Shown: positions 13,321-20,325 of the stretch, one piece after another
How the letters are laid out: each line of letters starts with the position of its first letter
Position numbering within the stretch: the stretch's first letter is position 1
NCBI GenBank assembly: GCA_030740295.1
Contig: JASLXP010000984.1
Location: forward strand, 1-25,715
Direction of reading: 5' to 3'
DNA: 25,715 nt
Origin: Planctomycetota bacterium
GTDB lineage: Bacteria > Planctomycetota > PUPC01 > JACPCR01
Made by a program: the position numbers and the translations under genes
The notes under the pieces: generated by a model
Told to the model about the DNA's origin: nothing
Database searches by the model: none
Seen by the model: the letters and a program-made list of their open reading frames with translations, nothing else

Positions 13321-14949
13321 TCAGGGACACAGTTTTTCGACAAATGGTTCGAGGCGGAGGTCTGAGCCGGTCAGTTTTTTCAGGAGGTCGCGCCAGGGCC
13401 AGCGAGCGCCGTTGGCAAACATCTTCTCATTCAGGAATCTCCCAGCGGCCGGGTTAAGCGCTACTCCGCCAAGATCCTCATCGATGTAGTCCTCGAGCTG
13501 CGCACCAAAGACTTCACCGAGAAGATAATTCTGATAATAAGCCGGCGAACCAGCGAGGTGGATCTTGGATGCCCAATCCGGTTTCGATTCCGAATCCGGC
13601 CGGGGAAGGCCCTGGAATCTTTCAACCAGGTCCCACCAGTAGCCGTTCAAGCCCGGATCATCAGGTCTCTCGTAAAGGGCGCGCTCGAAATGGCACATCA
13701 CCATGACCCAGCGAGTAAAGACCAGATGCTTCACCGCCATGACGGATGCGGCCGCACTCTCGATGGCATCGGCCTGTTCTCTTTCGACCCCTGCAATTTC
13801 CTGCAGCCATTTCGATCTGTAGCGCTGGCGCTCCATCATGAGGGCGATGGCTTCCGTAGTGAGGGTATGCGCGTGACCGCGGATGAAGTACGGAAGATCC
13901 CGGGCGAGCCCGGCCGAATCCACCCCGTGGCCGTATTCGTGCAGCATGACCATCATCCACCGGTCGTTATTGATGACATTGCACAGAATTCGAACATCAT
14001 CGGGAGCGTCCGGCGAGGTGCAGAACGCGTGCTGGCACTTTCTTGATGTCTCCGGATCCCCGGGATAGAGGCTGCTCTTCTCAACGATTGGTCGGATGTC
14101 GATTTCGAGACGGTCGAAGGTCTTGATGGTAAGTTCGACGACATCTTTGTCCGCAAAAATTGGATCGAGATCGATTTCCCCGGCTTTTGGAGGAAGCTGA
14201 AAGAAACGCCCGCCATAGTGCCAGGGCAACAGTTCCTTCTCGCTGCATCCGAACCTGGCTGCAAGTTTCTGGTTAAGGTCGGTTTTGTAGGTGCGGAACG
14301 GCCCTTCGCTGGCCTCAGCCAATGCGTCAAGAGTCTTGAACAACCAGTCCTGGCCGAGCTCGTTCATCTCGACAGACATCTGGTAATTATTTTCGTACCC
14401 AATCTCCCTGGCCCCTTCGTTCCGCAGGCACGCGACTTCTCGAATCTGCTCATGCACGGGAGGAAGGGAGTCGTTAGTTCCGCAATAGAGAGCGATGCTC
14501 TTACTTGCTCGATATGCCTCTTCAACGGCGCTGCTGTCGGTACTGTTGAGCAGACAGTTCTCGATGTCGTTGTCGGTCACCCTTTTTCCACCGATCTCTG
14601 CCCGAAAGGTGTTGTAACACGCCTCGAGTGCCACGCCTCGACGTGTTGTTTCTTCAATGATCCTTGCAGACATCTGTCGGCGGGCACAACGCTTTTCAAG
14701 GCGTTCAAGTTCGCGCCGAAGGTCGCTTTCGCCATCGGATCGTTTCAGAAGGCCTTTCACCTTGCCGTAGTGTTCTTTGTCTGCGTAATGTGCGCTGACC
14801 GCCAGACAGAGGTCCTCATATTCTGTCAGATGTTTTTCATCCCCCGTCACCTCCAGTTCCCACTGAGAGATGGCACATCTCTCTTCGAGAGGGGCGGTCT
14901 TTGCTTCAAATGCTCGAACAAGGCGGGCGGCTTCTTCTTGCCAACTCAT
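13321..14949 (-). CDS. M2-like (ACE-related) zinc metallopeptidase
   Basis: The predicted protein is 542 residues from ATG 14949. The frame is open to TTG 14973, but MSWQEEAARLVRAFEAKTAP is the better N-terminus. The gluzincin motif is MLHEYGHGVD (His337, Glu338, His341), and Glu366 in HTLTTEAIALM stands 25 residues later, the position of the third zinc ligand in the M2/M3 clan. SPAYYQNYLLGEVFGAQL near the C-terminus and the closing WPWRDLLKKLTGSDL are typical of bacterial peptidyl-dipeptidase A (family M2) more than of M3 oligopeptidases. There is no signal peptide, so it is probably a cytoplasmic oligopeptidase or carboxydipeptidase. The N-terminal 200 residues are helical and less conserved. 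It may share a transcript with the fumarase gene 39 bp downstream, though the two have no obvious functional link. Confidence 0.85.
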   Translation of the reverse strand: MSWQEEAARLVRAFEAKTAPLEERCAISQWELEVTGDEKHLTEYEDLCLAVSAHYADKEHYGKVKGLLKRSDGESDLRRELERLEKRCARRQMSARIIEETTRRGVALEACYNTFRAEIGGKRVTDNDIENCLLNSTDSSAVEEAYRASKSIALYCGTNDSLPPVHEQIREVACLRNEGAREIGYENNYQMSVEMNELGQDWLFKTLDALAEASEGPFRTYKTDLNQKLAARFGCSEKELLPWHYGGRFFQLPPKAGEIDLDPIFADKDVVELTIKTFDRLEIDIRPIVEKSSLYPGDPETSRKCQHAFCTSPDAPDDVRILCNVINNDRWMMVMLHEYGHGVDSAGLARDLPYFIRGHAHTLTTEAIALMMERQRYRSKWLQEIAGVEREQADAIESAAASVMAVKHLVFTRWVMVMCHFERALYERPDDPGLNGYWWDLVERFQGLPRPDSESKPDWASKIHLAGSPAYYQNYLLGEVFGAQLEDYIDEDLGGVALNPAAGRFLNEKMFANGARWPWRDLLKKLTGSDLRLEPFVEKLCP

Positions 14950-15080
14950 GGGCTTCACGCGGAAAGTGGTCAATGGGGAGGAGCTTCTTCTGGCTCGGAC
15001 AGGCAGCTATGCCATGTCCTGCTTAGGGTAGATCATTGGAAACGTAAACTGAAACAGACCTGATCGAATACCTGTTGCGG

Positions 15081-15109
15081 TTGATCGGCATCAGACGCTT
15101 GTTTACTAT
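15081..15109 (+). promoter_or_regulatory. Candidate sigma70-type promoter for the REC-HATPase gene
   Basis: TTGATC (15081-15086), 17-bp spacer, TACTAT (15104-15109). The predicted transcription start near 15116 leaves a leader of about 43 bp. This supports the start at ATG 15159, because an ATG at 15075 would lie upstream of the promoter. Confidence 0.5.
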
Positions 15110-15148
15110 TCTTGTTTCCCTGCTGGGGCATGTAGGCAAGGATACTCT

Positions 15149-15153
15149 GGGAG
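15149..15153 (+). promoter_or_regulatory. Shine-Dalgarno (GGGAG) for ATG 15159
   Basis: GGGAG lies 5 bp before ATG 15159, which opens directly into the receiver fold MNRLVLVVDDDE. The longer frame from 15075 adds a non-homologous leader and has no SD. Confidence 0.65.
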
Positions 15154-15158
15154 ATCCT

Positions 15159-16124
15159 ATGAATCGTCTGGTGTTAGTAGTTGATGACGACGAGCTGATC
15201 AGGCAGAGCCTGAGCCAGTTTTTGCAGCATCGCGGCTTTCACGTGCTGACGGCCAAAAACGGCGAAGAGGGATTCGACCTCTACCAGCGGGAACGTCCTG
15301 AAATCACCTTCACAGACCTGGAAATGCCCCGGATGGGGGGCCTGGAATTGATGAAGGAGATTTTGAGTGTCGACAAGGAAGCGCATATCGTCGTCATGAC
15401 GGCCTTTGGACATGAAGAAGCAATCCTCGAGGCGTTGAGAGGAGGCGCGGAGGACTTCTTTAAGAAGCCGCTCGACTACACCGAGGTCAACGAAGCCCTC
15501 ACCAATCTTGAGACCAAAATCCTGGAAGCGGAAGGCCACGGCGTCGACCAGGGCTTTGTCCTTGAGGAGCGCATTCGCCTGGAGATCCCGAACGACCTGA
15601 ACATCGTTTCAACTGTGGTGAACAAGATCACTGCGTCTCTTCGATATTTTTATGAGAGCGCTATCGTGCACGGCATTCAGGGCGCTTTGATCGAAATGAT
15701 CGTCAACGCAATCGAGCACGGCAATCTGGGTATCTCGTATGAAGAAAAGACCCAGGCCCTCGAGGAGGACCGTCTGAACGCAATGATCCTTGAGAAGAGT
15801 CAACAGCCTGATCTGGCCCGCAAGCGGGTGAGCATCGATTACCACCTCAATGCCGAAAATGTGACTTACGTTATCACGGACGAGGGATCGGGATTCAATA
15901 TCGAGGAATTGCCCGACCCGGGAGACCCTGAGAATCTCTGGCTGGGACATGGCCGCGGTATCCTGATGACTCAGGCCCTCATGGATGATGTTAAGTATAA
16001 CGACAAGGGCAACGAAGTTGCTCTGGTAAAGAACCTCCCCACGTTTGATGTGCTGGACATGGATGGCTTTGAAGAGGTGGAGGAGGGTGAAGAGGATGAA
16101 GATCTGGAAGACCTGGCGATGTAG
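15159..16124 (+). CDS. Response regulator with C-terminal HATPase (RsbW/anti-sigma kinase type)
   Basis: The protein is 321 residues. An N-terminal receiver domain has VVDDDE, phospho-acceptor in TFTDLEMPRMGG, VMTAFGH and FFKKPLDY. A GHKL ATPase of the anti-sigma-factor kinase kind follows: N-box EMIVNAIEHGN, G1 DEGSGFN and G2 GHGRGILMTQALMDDV, with a charged insert of about 35 residues after the N-box. No dimerisation/phospho-His (HisKA) domain is present, so it is not a sensor kinase. The family phosphorylates STAS proteins or binds a sigma factor. The last 25 residues form a very acidic tail (EEVEEGEEDEDLEDLAM). It is the plausible antagonist of a PP2C phosphatase such as the REC-PP2C encoded at 4376-5587, but no STAS protein or sigma gene is adjacent. 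It ends at TAG 16122-16124, followed two codons later by TAA. Confidence 0.88.
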   Translation: MNRLVLVVDDDELIRQSLSQFLQHRGFHVLTAKNGEEGFDLYQRERPEITFTDLEMPRMGGLELMKEILSVDKEAHIVVMTAFGHEEAILEALRGGAEDFFKKPLDYTEVNEALTNLETKILEAEGHGVDQGFVLEERIRLEIPNDLNIVSTVVNKITASLRYFYESAIVHGIQGALIEMIVNAIEHGNLGISYEEKTQALEEDRLNAMILEKSQQPDLARKRVSIDYHLNAENVTYVITDEGSGFNIEELPDPGDPENLWLGHGRGILMTQALMDDVKYNDKGNEVALVKNLPTFDVLDMDGFEEVEEGEEDEDLEDLAM

Positions 16125-16129
16125 GGCTC

Positions 16130-16157
16130 GTAATGCGTAATAAGTAATGAGTAATTT
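16130..16157 (+). repeat. GTAATNN heptamer array, left arm (four units)
   Basis: Contiguous units are GTAATGC, GTAATAA, GTAATGA and GTAATTT. They are the inverted counterpart of the array at 16267-16294. The array begins 6 bp after the stop of the REC-HATPase gene. Confidence 0.85.
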
Positions 16158-16191
16158 GGTCAGGCGGGTTTTAGCGGCGCGGCACAGCCCT

Positions 16192-16205
16192 CAGAATCTT
16201 GAATC
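16192..16205 (-). repeat. Two GATTCAG-like heptamers in the core between the inverted arms
   Basis: On the minus strand this reads GATTCAA then GATTCTG, near-matches to the GATTCAG unit found at 1119-1356. The rest of the 109-bp core (16158-16266) shows no gene or obvious motif. Confidence 0.4.
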
Positions 16206-16266
16206 TGCTCCCGTGTACTTTTGGAGCAATTGCGATTAGGATGGCCTCTCCTGTAGAGTCATCAAG

Positions 16267-16294
16267 TTACTCATTACCCATTACCCATTACGCA
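16267..16294 (+). repeat. TTACNCA heptamer array, right arm (four units)
   Basis: The units are TTACTCA, TTACCCA, TTACCCA and TTACGCA, the reverse complement type of the left arm. The last base is the A of the ATG start codon of the amidohydrolase gene, so the repeat forms the whole start-proximal leader and no Shine-Dalgarno sequence is present. Confidence 0.85.
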
Positions 16295-17118
16295 TGATCG
16301 ACACACATACTCACCTCGGACAACTTACATTTGAAAACCCGGGCCTCAAGGCCTCAGACCTTCTTCGATGGATGGATAGAAACGGCATCGATCAGGCGGT
16401 CGTCATGGCTGTGGAAGTACCTGAGGAGCTGGATTTCTTCGTCACTACGCGCGAGCTCTTGAAGATGACAAAGCGCCATCGTGATCGGCTGCATCCGTTA
16501 TGCGCAGTCGACCCGCGGCACCGGTATCCGGGGCGGTTCAAGCCGCTGCCGATCATCAAAATGCATATGGACGAGGGCTGCGTAGGGTACGGGGAAAACC
16601 TCGCCGGCCTGCCGGTAGACGACCCCATGCAGCAGATAGTATACGAAGCCCTCGACGAGCTGAAGCTTCCCATCGTGATGCACTTTGATTCCTGGATAAA
16701 TCGGGACAAAAAGGGGCTGCCGAACTTCGAAAAAATGCTCGCCGCCTACAAGAATGTGAAGTTCATCGGCCACAGCCCGAATTTCTGGCGGGAGATTTCT
16801 GCCAAAGTGCCCCCAAAGGTCGGTTACCCCAGCGGCCCGGTCGTGCCCGGCGGCCGCGTGGACGAGTTGTTCAGCAAATACAAAAATCTCTACGCCGATC
16901 TGTCCGCCGGTTCAGGCTACAACGCGATCACGCGCGATCCCGAATTCGGGCTCGCCTTTCTCAAGCGCTGGCAGAATCGTCTGATGTTCGCTACAGACAT
17001 CCTGACAAAGGGCCAGAAGACACCCATCATCGAGCACATCCGCACGGTCGGCCTGTCTAAATCGGCATTCGAAAAAATCACGAGAAAGAATGCAGAGAGG
17101 GTTTTTTATCTGCCGTAG
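16294..17118 (+). CDS. Metal-dependent amidohydrolase family protein (TIM-barrel, amidohydrolase_2 type)
   Basis: This 274-residue protein begins MIDTHTHLGQL, the HxH metal motif at the end of strand 1 (His5, His7). Later strands carry IKMHMDEG, LPIVMHFDSW, VKFIGHSPNFW and LMFATDIL, which supply further His residues and the terminal Asp of the amidohydrolase metal centre. The length fits the family that includes ACMS decarboxylase-like and o-pyrocatechuate decarboxylase-like enzymes, which act as hydrolases or non-oxidative decarboxylases. The substrate cannot be told from sequence and no pathway neighbours help. ATG 16294 directly abuts a heptamer repeat array and lacks an SD, yet the N-terminal motif leaves no room for a later start. 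It ends in TAG 17116-17118, which lies inside a GTAGC palindromic element. Confidence 0.85.
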   Translation: MIDTHTHLGQLTFENPGLKASDLLRWMDRNGIDQAVVMAVEVPEELDFFVTTRELLKMTKRHRDRLHPLCAVDPRHRYPGRFKPLPIIKMHMDEGCVGYGENLAGLPVDDPMQQIVYEALDELKLPIVMHFDSWINRDKKGLPNFEKMLAAYKNVKFIGHSPNFWREISAKVPPKVGYPSGPVVPGGRVDELFSKYKNLYADLSAGSGYNAITRDPEFGLAFLKRWQNRLMFATDILTKGQKTPIIEHIRTVGLSKSAFEKITRKNAERVFYLP

Positions 17119-17159
17119 CCGGGCTCTTCGACCCAGCCAGGTTTGGCTGAAGCCGCTAC
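17115..17159. repeat. GTAGC...GCTAC-bounded palindromic element with internal hairpin
   Basis: GTAGC at 17115-17119 pairs with GCTAC at 17155-17159, and an inner perfect hairpin CAGCCA-GGTT-TGGCTG occupies 17134-17149. It fills the whole gap between the convergent amidohydrolase and amidotransferase genes, so it may act as a bidirectional terminator, although no T-run follows. The stop codon of the amidohydrolase is part of the element. Confidence 0.55.
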
Positions 17160-17170
17160 TCCAACGGATC

Positions 17171-17746
17171 TCAATAGGCCAGCTTCATAAAATTCTCGAG
17201 CAACTGATATCCGGCCTCTGACAGAAATGACTCCGGATGGAACTGCACGCCCTCGACCAGGGCTTCCTTGTGCCGAACACCCATGATTTCCGATTCGTCA
17301 TCCTCCGCGTGGGCGGTGACCTCGAAGGTCTCCGGCAGCGAACCGGGCTCGATCACCAGGGAATGATAACGCGTGGCGACGAACGGATTATCCAGGCCGG
17401 CAAAAACACTCTTGCCGTCATGGACAATGTTGGAAGTCTTCCCGTGCATCAGCCGTTCAGCACGCACTACGTTTGCGCCAAAGCTGTATCCGATGCACTG
17501 ATGCCCGAGGCAAACGCCCAGGATCGGTATCCTGCCACTGAAGTGCCGTATGACGTCGTTGGAGATGCCGCCCTCTTTGGGCGTGCAGGGCCCGGGAGAA
17601 ATAACGATATGGTCCGCTTTGCGGGATTCGATTTCGTCAAGAGTTGTCTGGTCGTTCCGATAGACTTCAAGCTGTCCCCCGAGCTCGCCGAAACGCTGAA
17701 CGAGGTTGTAGGTAAACGAATCGTAATTATCGATGATCAGAATCAT
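17171..17746 (-). CDS. Glutamine amidotransferase component of anthranilate/aminodeoxychorismate synthase (TrpG/PabA)
   Basis: This 191-residue class I glutamine amidotransferase starts [17 protein letters not shown] at ATG 17746; the upstream extension of the frame to 17848 is not homologous. The nucleophile is Cys79 in [12 protein letters not shown], after [12 protein letters not shown], and the catalytic His-Glu pair is in [10 protein letters not shown] near the C-terminus. It releases ammonia from glutamine for the chorismate-using partner TrpE or PabB, making anthranilate or 4-amino-4-deoxychorismate. Neither partner gene is nearby, and TrpG and PabA cannot be separated by sequence alone; in many genomes one amphibolic subunit serves both. 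It is divergent from murD with a 153-bp gap. Confidence 0.93.
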   Translation of the reverse strand: MILIIDNYDSFTYNLVQRFGELGGQLEVYRNDQTTLDEIESRKADHIVISPGPCTPKEGGISNDVIRHFSGRIPILGVCLGHQCIGYSFGANVVRAERLMHGKTSNIVHDGKSVFAGLDNPFVATRYHSLVIEPGSLPETFEVTAHAEDDESEIMGVRHKEALVEGVQFHPESFLSEAGYQLLENFMKLAY

Positions 17747-17899
17747 CCGGTAGCTCGCTATTGAAATGAAACGGCGGCTATTGTAAGACTGCCCGTTACA
17801 GCCGCAAAAGGCTCGAACCCCGCCGGACACGCCATCCTGAGTGTCCATCTGACCCGCCTGCTTTTCGATCTTTTCTCATATTTCCTCATCAATTCTTCA

Positions 17900-19282
17900 A
17901 TGATCCACGAATGGAACGGGATCAACGTGACCGTCATGGGCCTCGGCCTCTTCGGCGGCGGCGTCGGCGCAACGCGATGGCTTCTGAAGCAGGGCGCTAG
18001 AGTCACCGTTACCGACCTGAAATCATCCGCGGAGCTCGGACCATCCGTACGGGAGCTTGAAGGCGAGGACATCTGTTGGCGCCTCGGAGAGCATCGACTG
18101 GAGGATTTTACCGAAGCGGATGCCGTCGTCGTCAGCCCTGCAGTTCCGAAGTCATCCGGATTCCTGCGAGCCGCATATGATGCCGGCAGGACGGTTACCT
18201 CAGAGATGAATCTGTTTCTGCAGCGATGCCCGGCCTCGGTGACCGGCATCACCGGCAGCAACGGAAAGACAACGACGACCAGTCTTACCTACGCGGCCCT
18301 TGAGCAAACGAAGCCGGGTACTTTGATGGGCGGTAACGTCGGGCGTTCACTCCTTTCCCACCTCGATTCGATCACCGAAAAAGACTGGGTGGTTCTGGAA
18401 CTTTCGAGCTTTCAGTTGGAAGACATGGCTCGCGAAAGACTCGGCGTCGATATTGCGGTCGTCACCAATCTGACGCCCAACCATCTGGATCGGCACGGCT
18501 CTTTCGAAGCATACACCGCAGCAAAGCAAAATATCATTCGATTCCTCAAGCCGGGGGGACGGGCGGTCCTGAACGCCGATGATCGCAGCGTCAGCAGTTG
18601 GGGAAAGAACATTCCCAACGATGCTTTCTATTTCTCGCTTCAACCCTCACATACGAATGGCGCGTTCATCCGGGATGGGTGCCTGACAATCCAGACTGGG
18701 GGCGATGTCATGCAGCTCCTCGCCATCGAAGAACTGCCCCTCAAAGGCCCGCACAATGTCTCAAACGCCCTCGCCGCAGCCATGGCTGCTCATCTGGCCG
18801 GCGCCGACGCGAACTCTATCTGTCGCGGTTTTCATACGGTCACTCAACTCGAGCACAGGATGGAGCTGGTGAAAGAGGAACACGGTATTCGTTTCTACAA
18901 CGACTCCAAGGCCACCACCCCCGAAGCTGCCATGGCCGCGCTCAACAGCTTCGACAGTCCGGTGATCCTCCTCGCAGGAGGCTACGATAAACAGCTTCCA
19001 CTGGATTCATTTGCCCGTGAGATTTCAAAACGCGCCAGCCAGGTGATCCTCATGGGCCAATCCGCAAACACCGTCAAAAACGCGGTGGTGGGAAATCTGG
19101 CCAGGGAGCACACGCTCCGAGTGCGCACCGTCGATTCCCTCGAAACAGGAGTCGACCTCGCCCGCCGCTCAGCCCGCGAGGGGGATGTTGTCCTGCTCTC
19201 CCCCGGCTTTGCCAGCTACGGGATGTTCAACAACTACGAAGAGCGCGGCCGCCGCTTCAGGGAACTGGTCCTCGGCTCTTAA
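17900..19282 (+). CDS. murD: UDP-N-acetylmuramoylalanine--D-glutamate ligase
   Basis: The protein is 460 residues, close to the usual MurD length. The N-terminal Rossmann-like domain starts NVTVMGLGLFGGGVGA. The ATP-binding P-loop is VTGITGSNGKTTTT (near residue 117). Mur-ligase motifs include NVGRSLL, VVLELSSFQLE, VVTNLTPNHLDRHGSFEAY, LKGPHNVSNALAA and the C-terminal HRMELVKEEHGIRFYNDSKATTP, which is specific for MurD. It adds D-glutamate to UDP-MurNAc-L-Ala in the cytoplasm, the second amino acid of the peptidoglycan stem. Its presence implies peptidoglycan synthesis. It stands alone here rather than in a dcw cluster. ATG 17900 is preceded by a T/C-rich leader without a Shine-Dalgarno match. 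Confidence 0.96.
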   Translation: MIHEWNGINVTVMGLGLFGGGVGATRWLLKQGARVTVTDLKSSAELGPSVRELEGEDICWRLGEHRLEDFTEADAVVVSPAVPKSSGFLRAAYDAGRTVTSEMNLFLQRCPASVTGITGSNGKTTTTSLTYAALEQTKPGTLMGGNVGRSLLSHLDSITEKDWVVLELSSFQLEDMARERLGVDIAVVTNLTPNHLDRHGSFEAYTAAKQNIIRFLKPGGRAVLNADDRSVSSWGKNIPNDAFYFSLQPSHTNGAFIRDGCLTIQTGGDVMQLLAIEELPLKGPHNVSNALAAAMAAHLAGADANSICRGFHTVTQLEHRMELVKEEHGIRFYNDSKATTPEAAMAALNSFDSPVILLAGGYDKQLPLDSFAREISKRASQVILMGQSANTVKNAVVGNLAREHTLRVRTVDSLETGVDLARRSAREGDVVLLSPGFASYGMFNNYEERGRRFRELVLGS

Positions 19283-19300
19283 TCGGCAAGGTTTTGGAAC

Positions 19301-19337
19301 CGCCTCCCGTTTCGGCGGCCGAGACGGCCATCCTACG
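19301..19337. repeat. Palindromic GC-rich element between convergent murD and PhyH genes
   Basis: GTTTCGG-CGG-CCGAGAC at 19309-19325 can form a 7-bp stem with one G-U pair. CCGCC (from 19300) with GGCGG, and GGCCG-AGA-CGGCC, give alternative stems. The element ends in CCTACG, i.e. CGTAGG on the other strand, resembling the GTAGC-bounded element at 17115-17159. It may serve as a bidirectional terminator, but no U-tract is seen. Confidence 0.4.
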
Positions 19338-19367
19338 TCCTTAACTCCGCACAATTCCGCACTATCA

Positions 19368-20105
19368 TCACTTGCCCCTCACAGTGTGCCGATCCCCGTA
19401 TCCGCCGCGGGGAAAACGCTTGAGAGAAAGGTCTCCCGGCAGGTAATGCCAGGCCGTGCTGTAGCGGGTGCGGTCGCTGTGATTGTCATACGCTCCGTGT
19501 AGCAAATTGGCCGAGAAGAAGACCACCGTGCCTGCGGGGCAATCGACATCCAAAGCGTCACTGTCATCAAGATCCACCCAGGAACCGTAGGACAGCGGAT
19601 TGGATTGATGAGCGGCAATGGTGGCCGTGAGGTGACTCCGCGGGATGAGCCGAAGGCAACCATTTTCACGTGACGAGTCCTGCAGATAAATGGCGCAGCT
19701 CACGATCCGATCGGAGGTCGTTCCGAAATAATAATTATCCTGATGCCAGTGGGTCGATGTGCCCCCGTTCGGCAACTTTGGAAAAAACTTCGTTCCAAAG
19801 ACATCGATGTCAGGTCCAACGAGCGCCTCGATCCGATCCAGGATGACCGGCTCGCGCGCCAGAGCGAGAACTCTCGGCTCAACTTCGCATACGCCCTGGA
19901 TTTTGTGCATGAATCCCTGCACTGGTTTTCCATCTTCATCTTTCTCAAAAGTGTAGTGCGGCGTATCTACCGGCAGGTCTCGGCCTCCTTCGACAAGTCC
20001 ATTAAATACGTCAACGTGGCGCTGGAGAGTGCCGCCATGGAGGAGAGCTTCAAAGAGCAGGTAGCCTTCGTCCTTGAAGTGTTTGAGTTCATCAGCAGTC
20101 AACAT
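19368..20105 (-). CDS. Phytanoyl-CoA dioxygenase (PhyH) family Fe(II)/2-oxoglutarate oxygenase
   Basis: This is a 245-residue protein from ATG 20105 (MLTADELKHFKDEGYLLFE, the typical PhyH opening). The longer frame to 20168 adds sequence without homology. The iron site is THWHQDNYYF, with the HxD pair, and the distal His in SANLLHGAYDNHSDRTRYS, followed by the Arg that binds 2-oxoglutarate. CAIYLQDSSRENGCLRLIPRSH is the characteristic 'x-L-D-x-x-x-x-x-N-G-x-L-x-x-x-P-G-S-H'-type segment of the family. It should hydroxylate a small molecule with 2-oxoglutarate and O2. The substrate is unknown and the neighbours give no hint. It is convergent with murD and divergent from the large GH42-like gene across a 220-bp gap (20106-20325) that must hold both promoters; no convincing boxes were found there. 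Confidence 0.88.
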   Translation of the reverse strand: MLTADELKHFKDEGYLLFEALLHGGTLQRHVDVFNGLVEGGRDLPVDTPHYTFEKDEDGKPVQGFMHKIQGVCEVEPRVLALAREPVILDRIEALVGPDIDVFGTKFFPKLPNGGTSTHWHQDNYYFGTTSDRIVSCAIYLQDSSRENGCLRLIPRSHLTATIAAHQSNPLSYGSWVDLDDSDALDVDCPAGTVVFFSANLLHGAYDNHSDRTRYSTAWHYLPGDLSLKRFPRGGYGDRHTVRGK

Positions 20106-20325
20106 TTTCTTGGTTTCTATTTGAGTTGAATCGGCAAACCGTAGCTGCGCCCCTGATCGTAACCGCATCTGAATTGTATTCGACGCTGATGTTCTCTTGC
20201 ATTGAATGCCAGGCCACGAAATGTCGAACTCTGCAGCCGGCCTCCGGTCTGGCCACTGCAGCGCGGCTTCATGTTAATAGACGTCAGACTTGTATGACTG
20301 ATAAGAATTCGGTACACGAAACAGA

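Noticed and set aside
16130..16294. CRISPR array.
   Set aside because: Units are 7 bp and contiguous, with one 109-bp spacer and inverted arms. No cas genes are present.
17771..17830. tRNA- or tmRNA-like sequence suggested by GGCTCGAACCCC.
   Set aside because: The T-arm stem does not pair over 5 bp and no acceptor, D or anticodon arm can be drawn on either strand.
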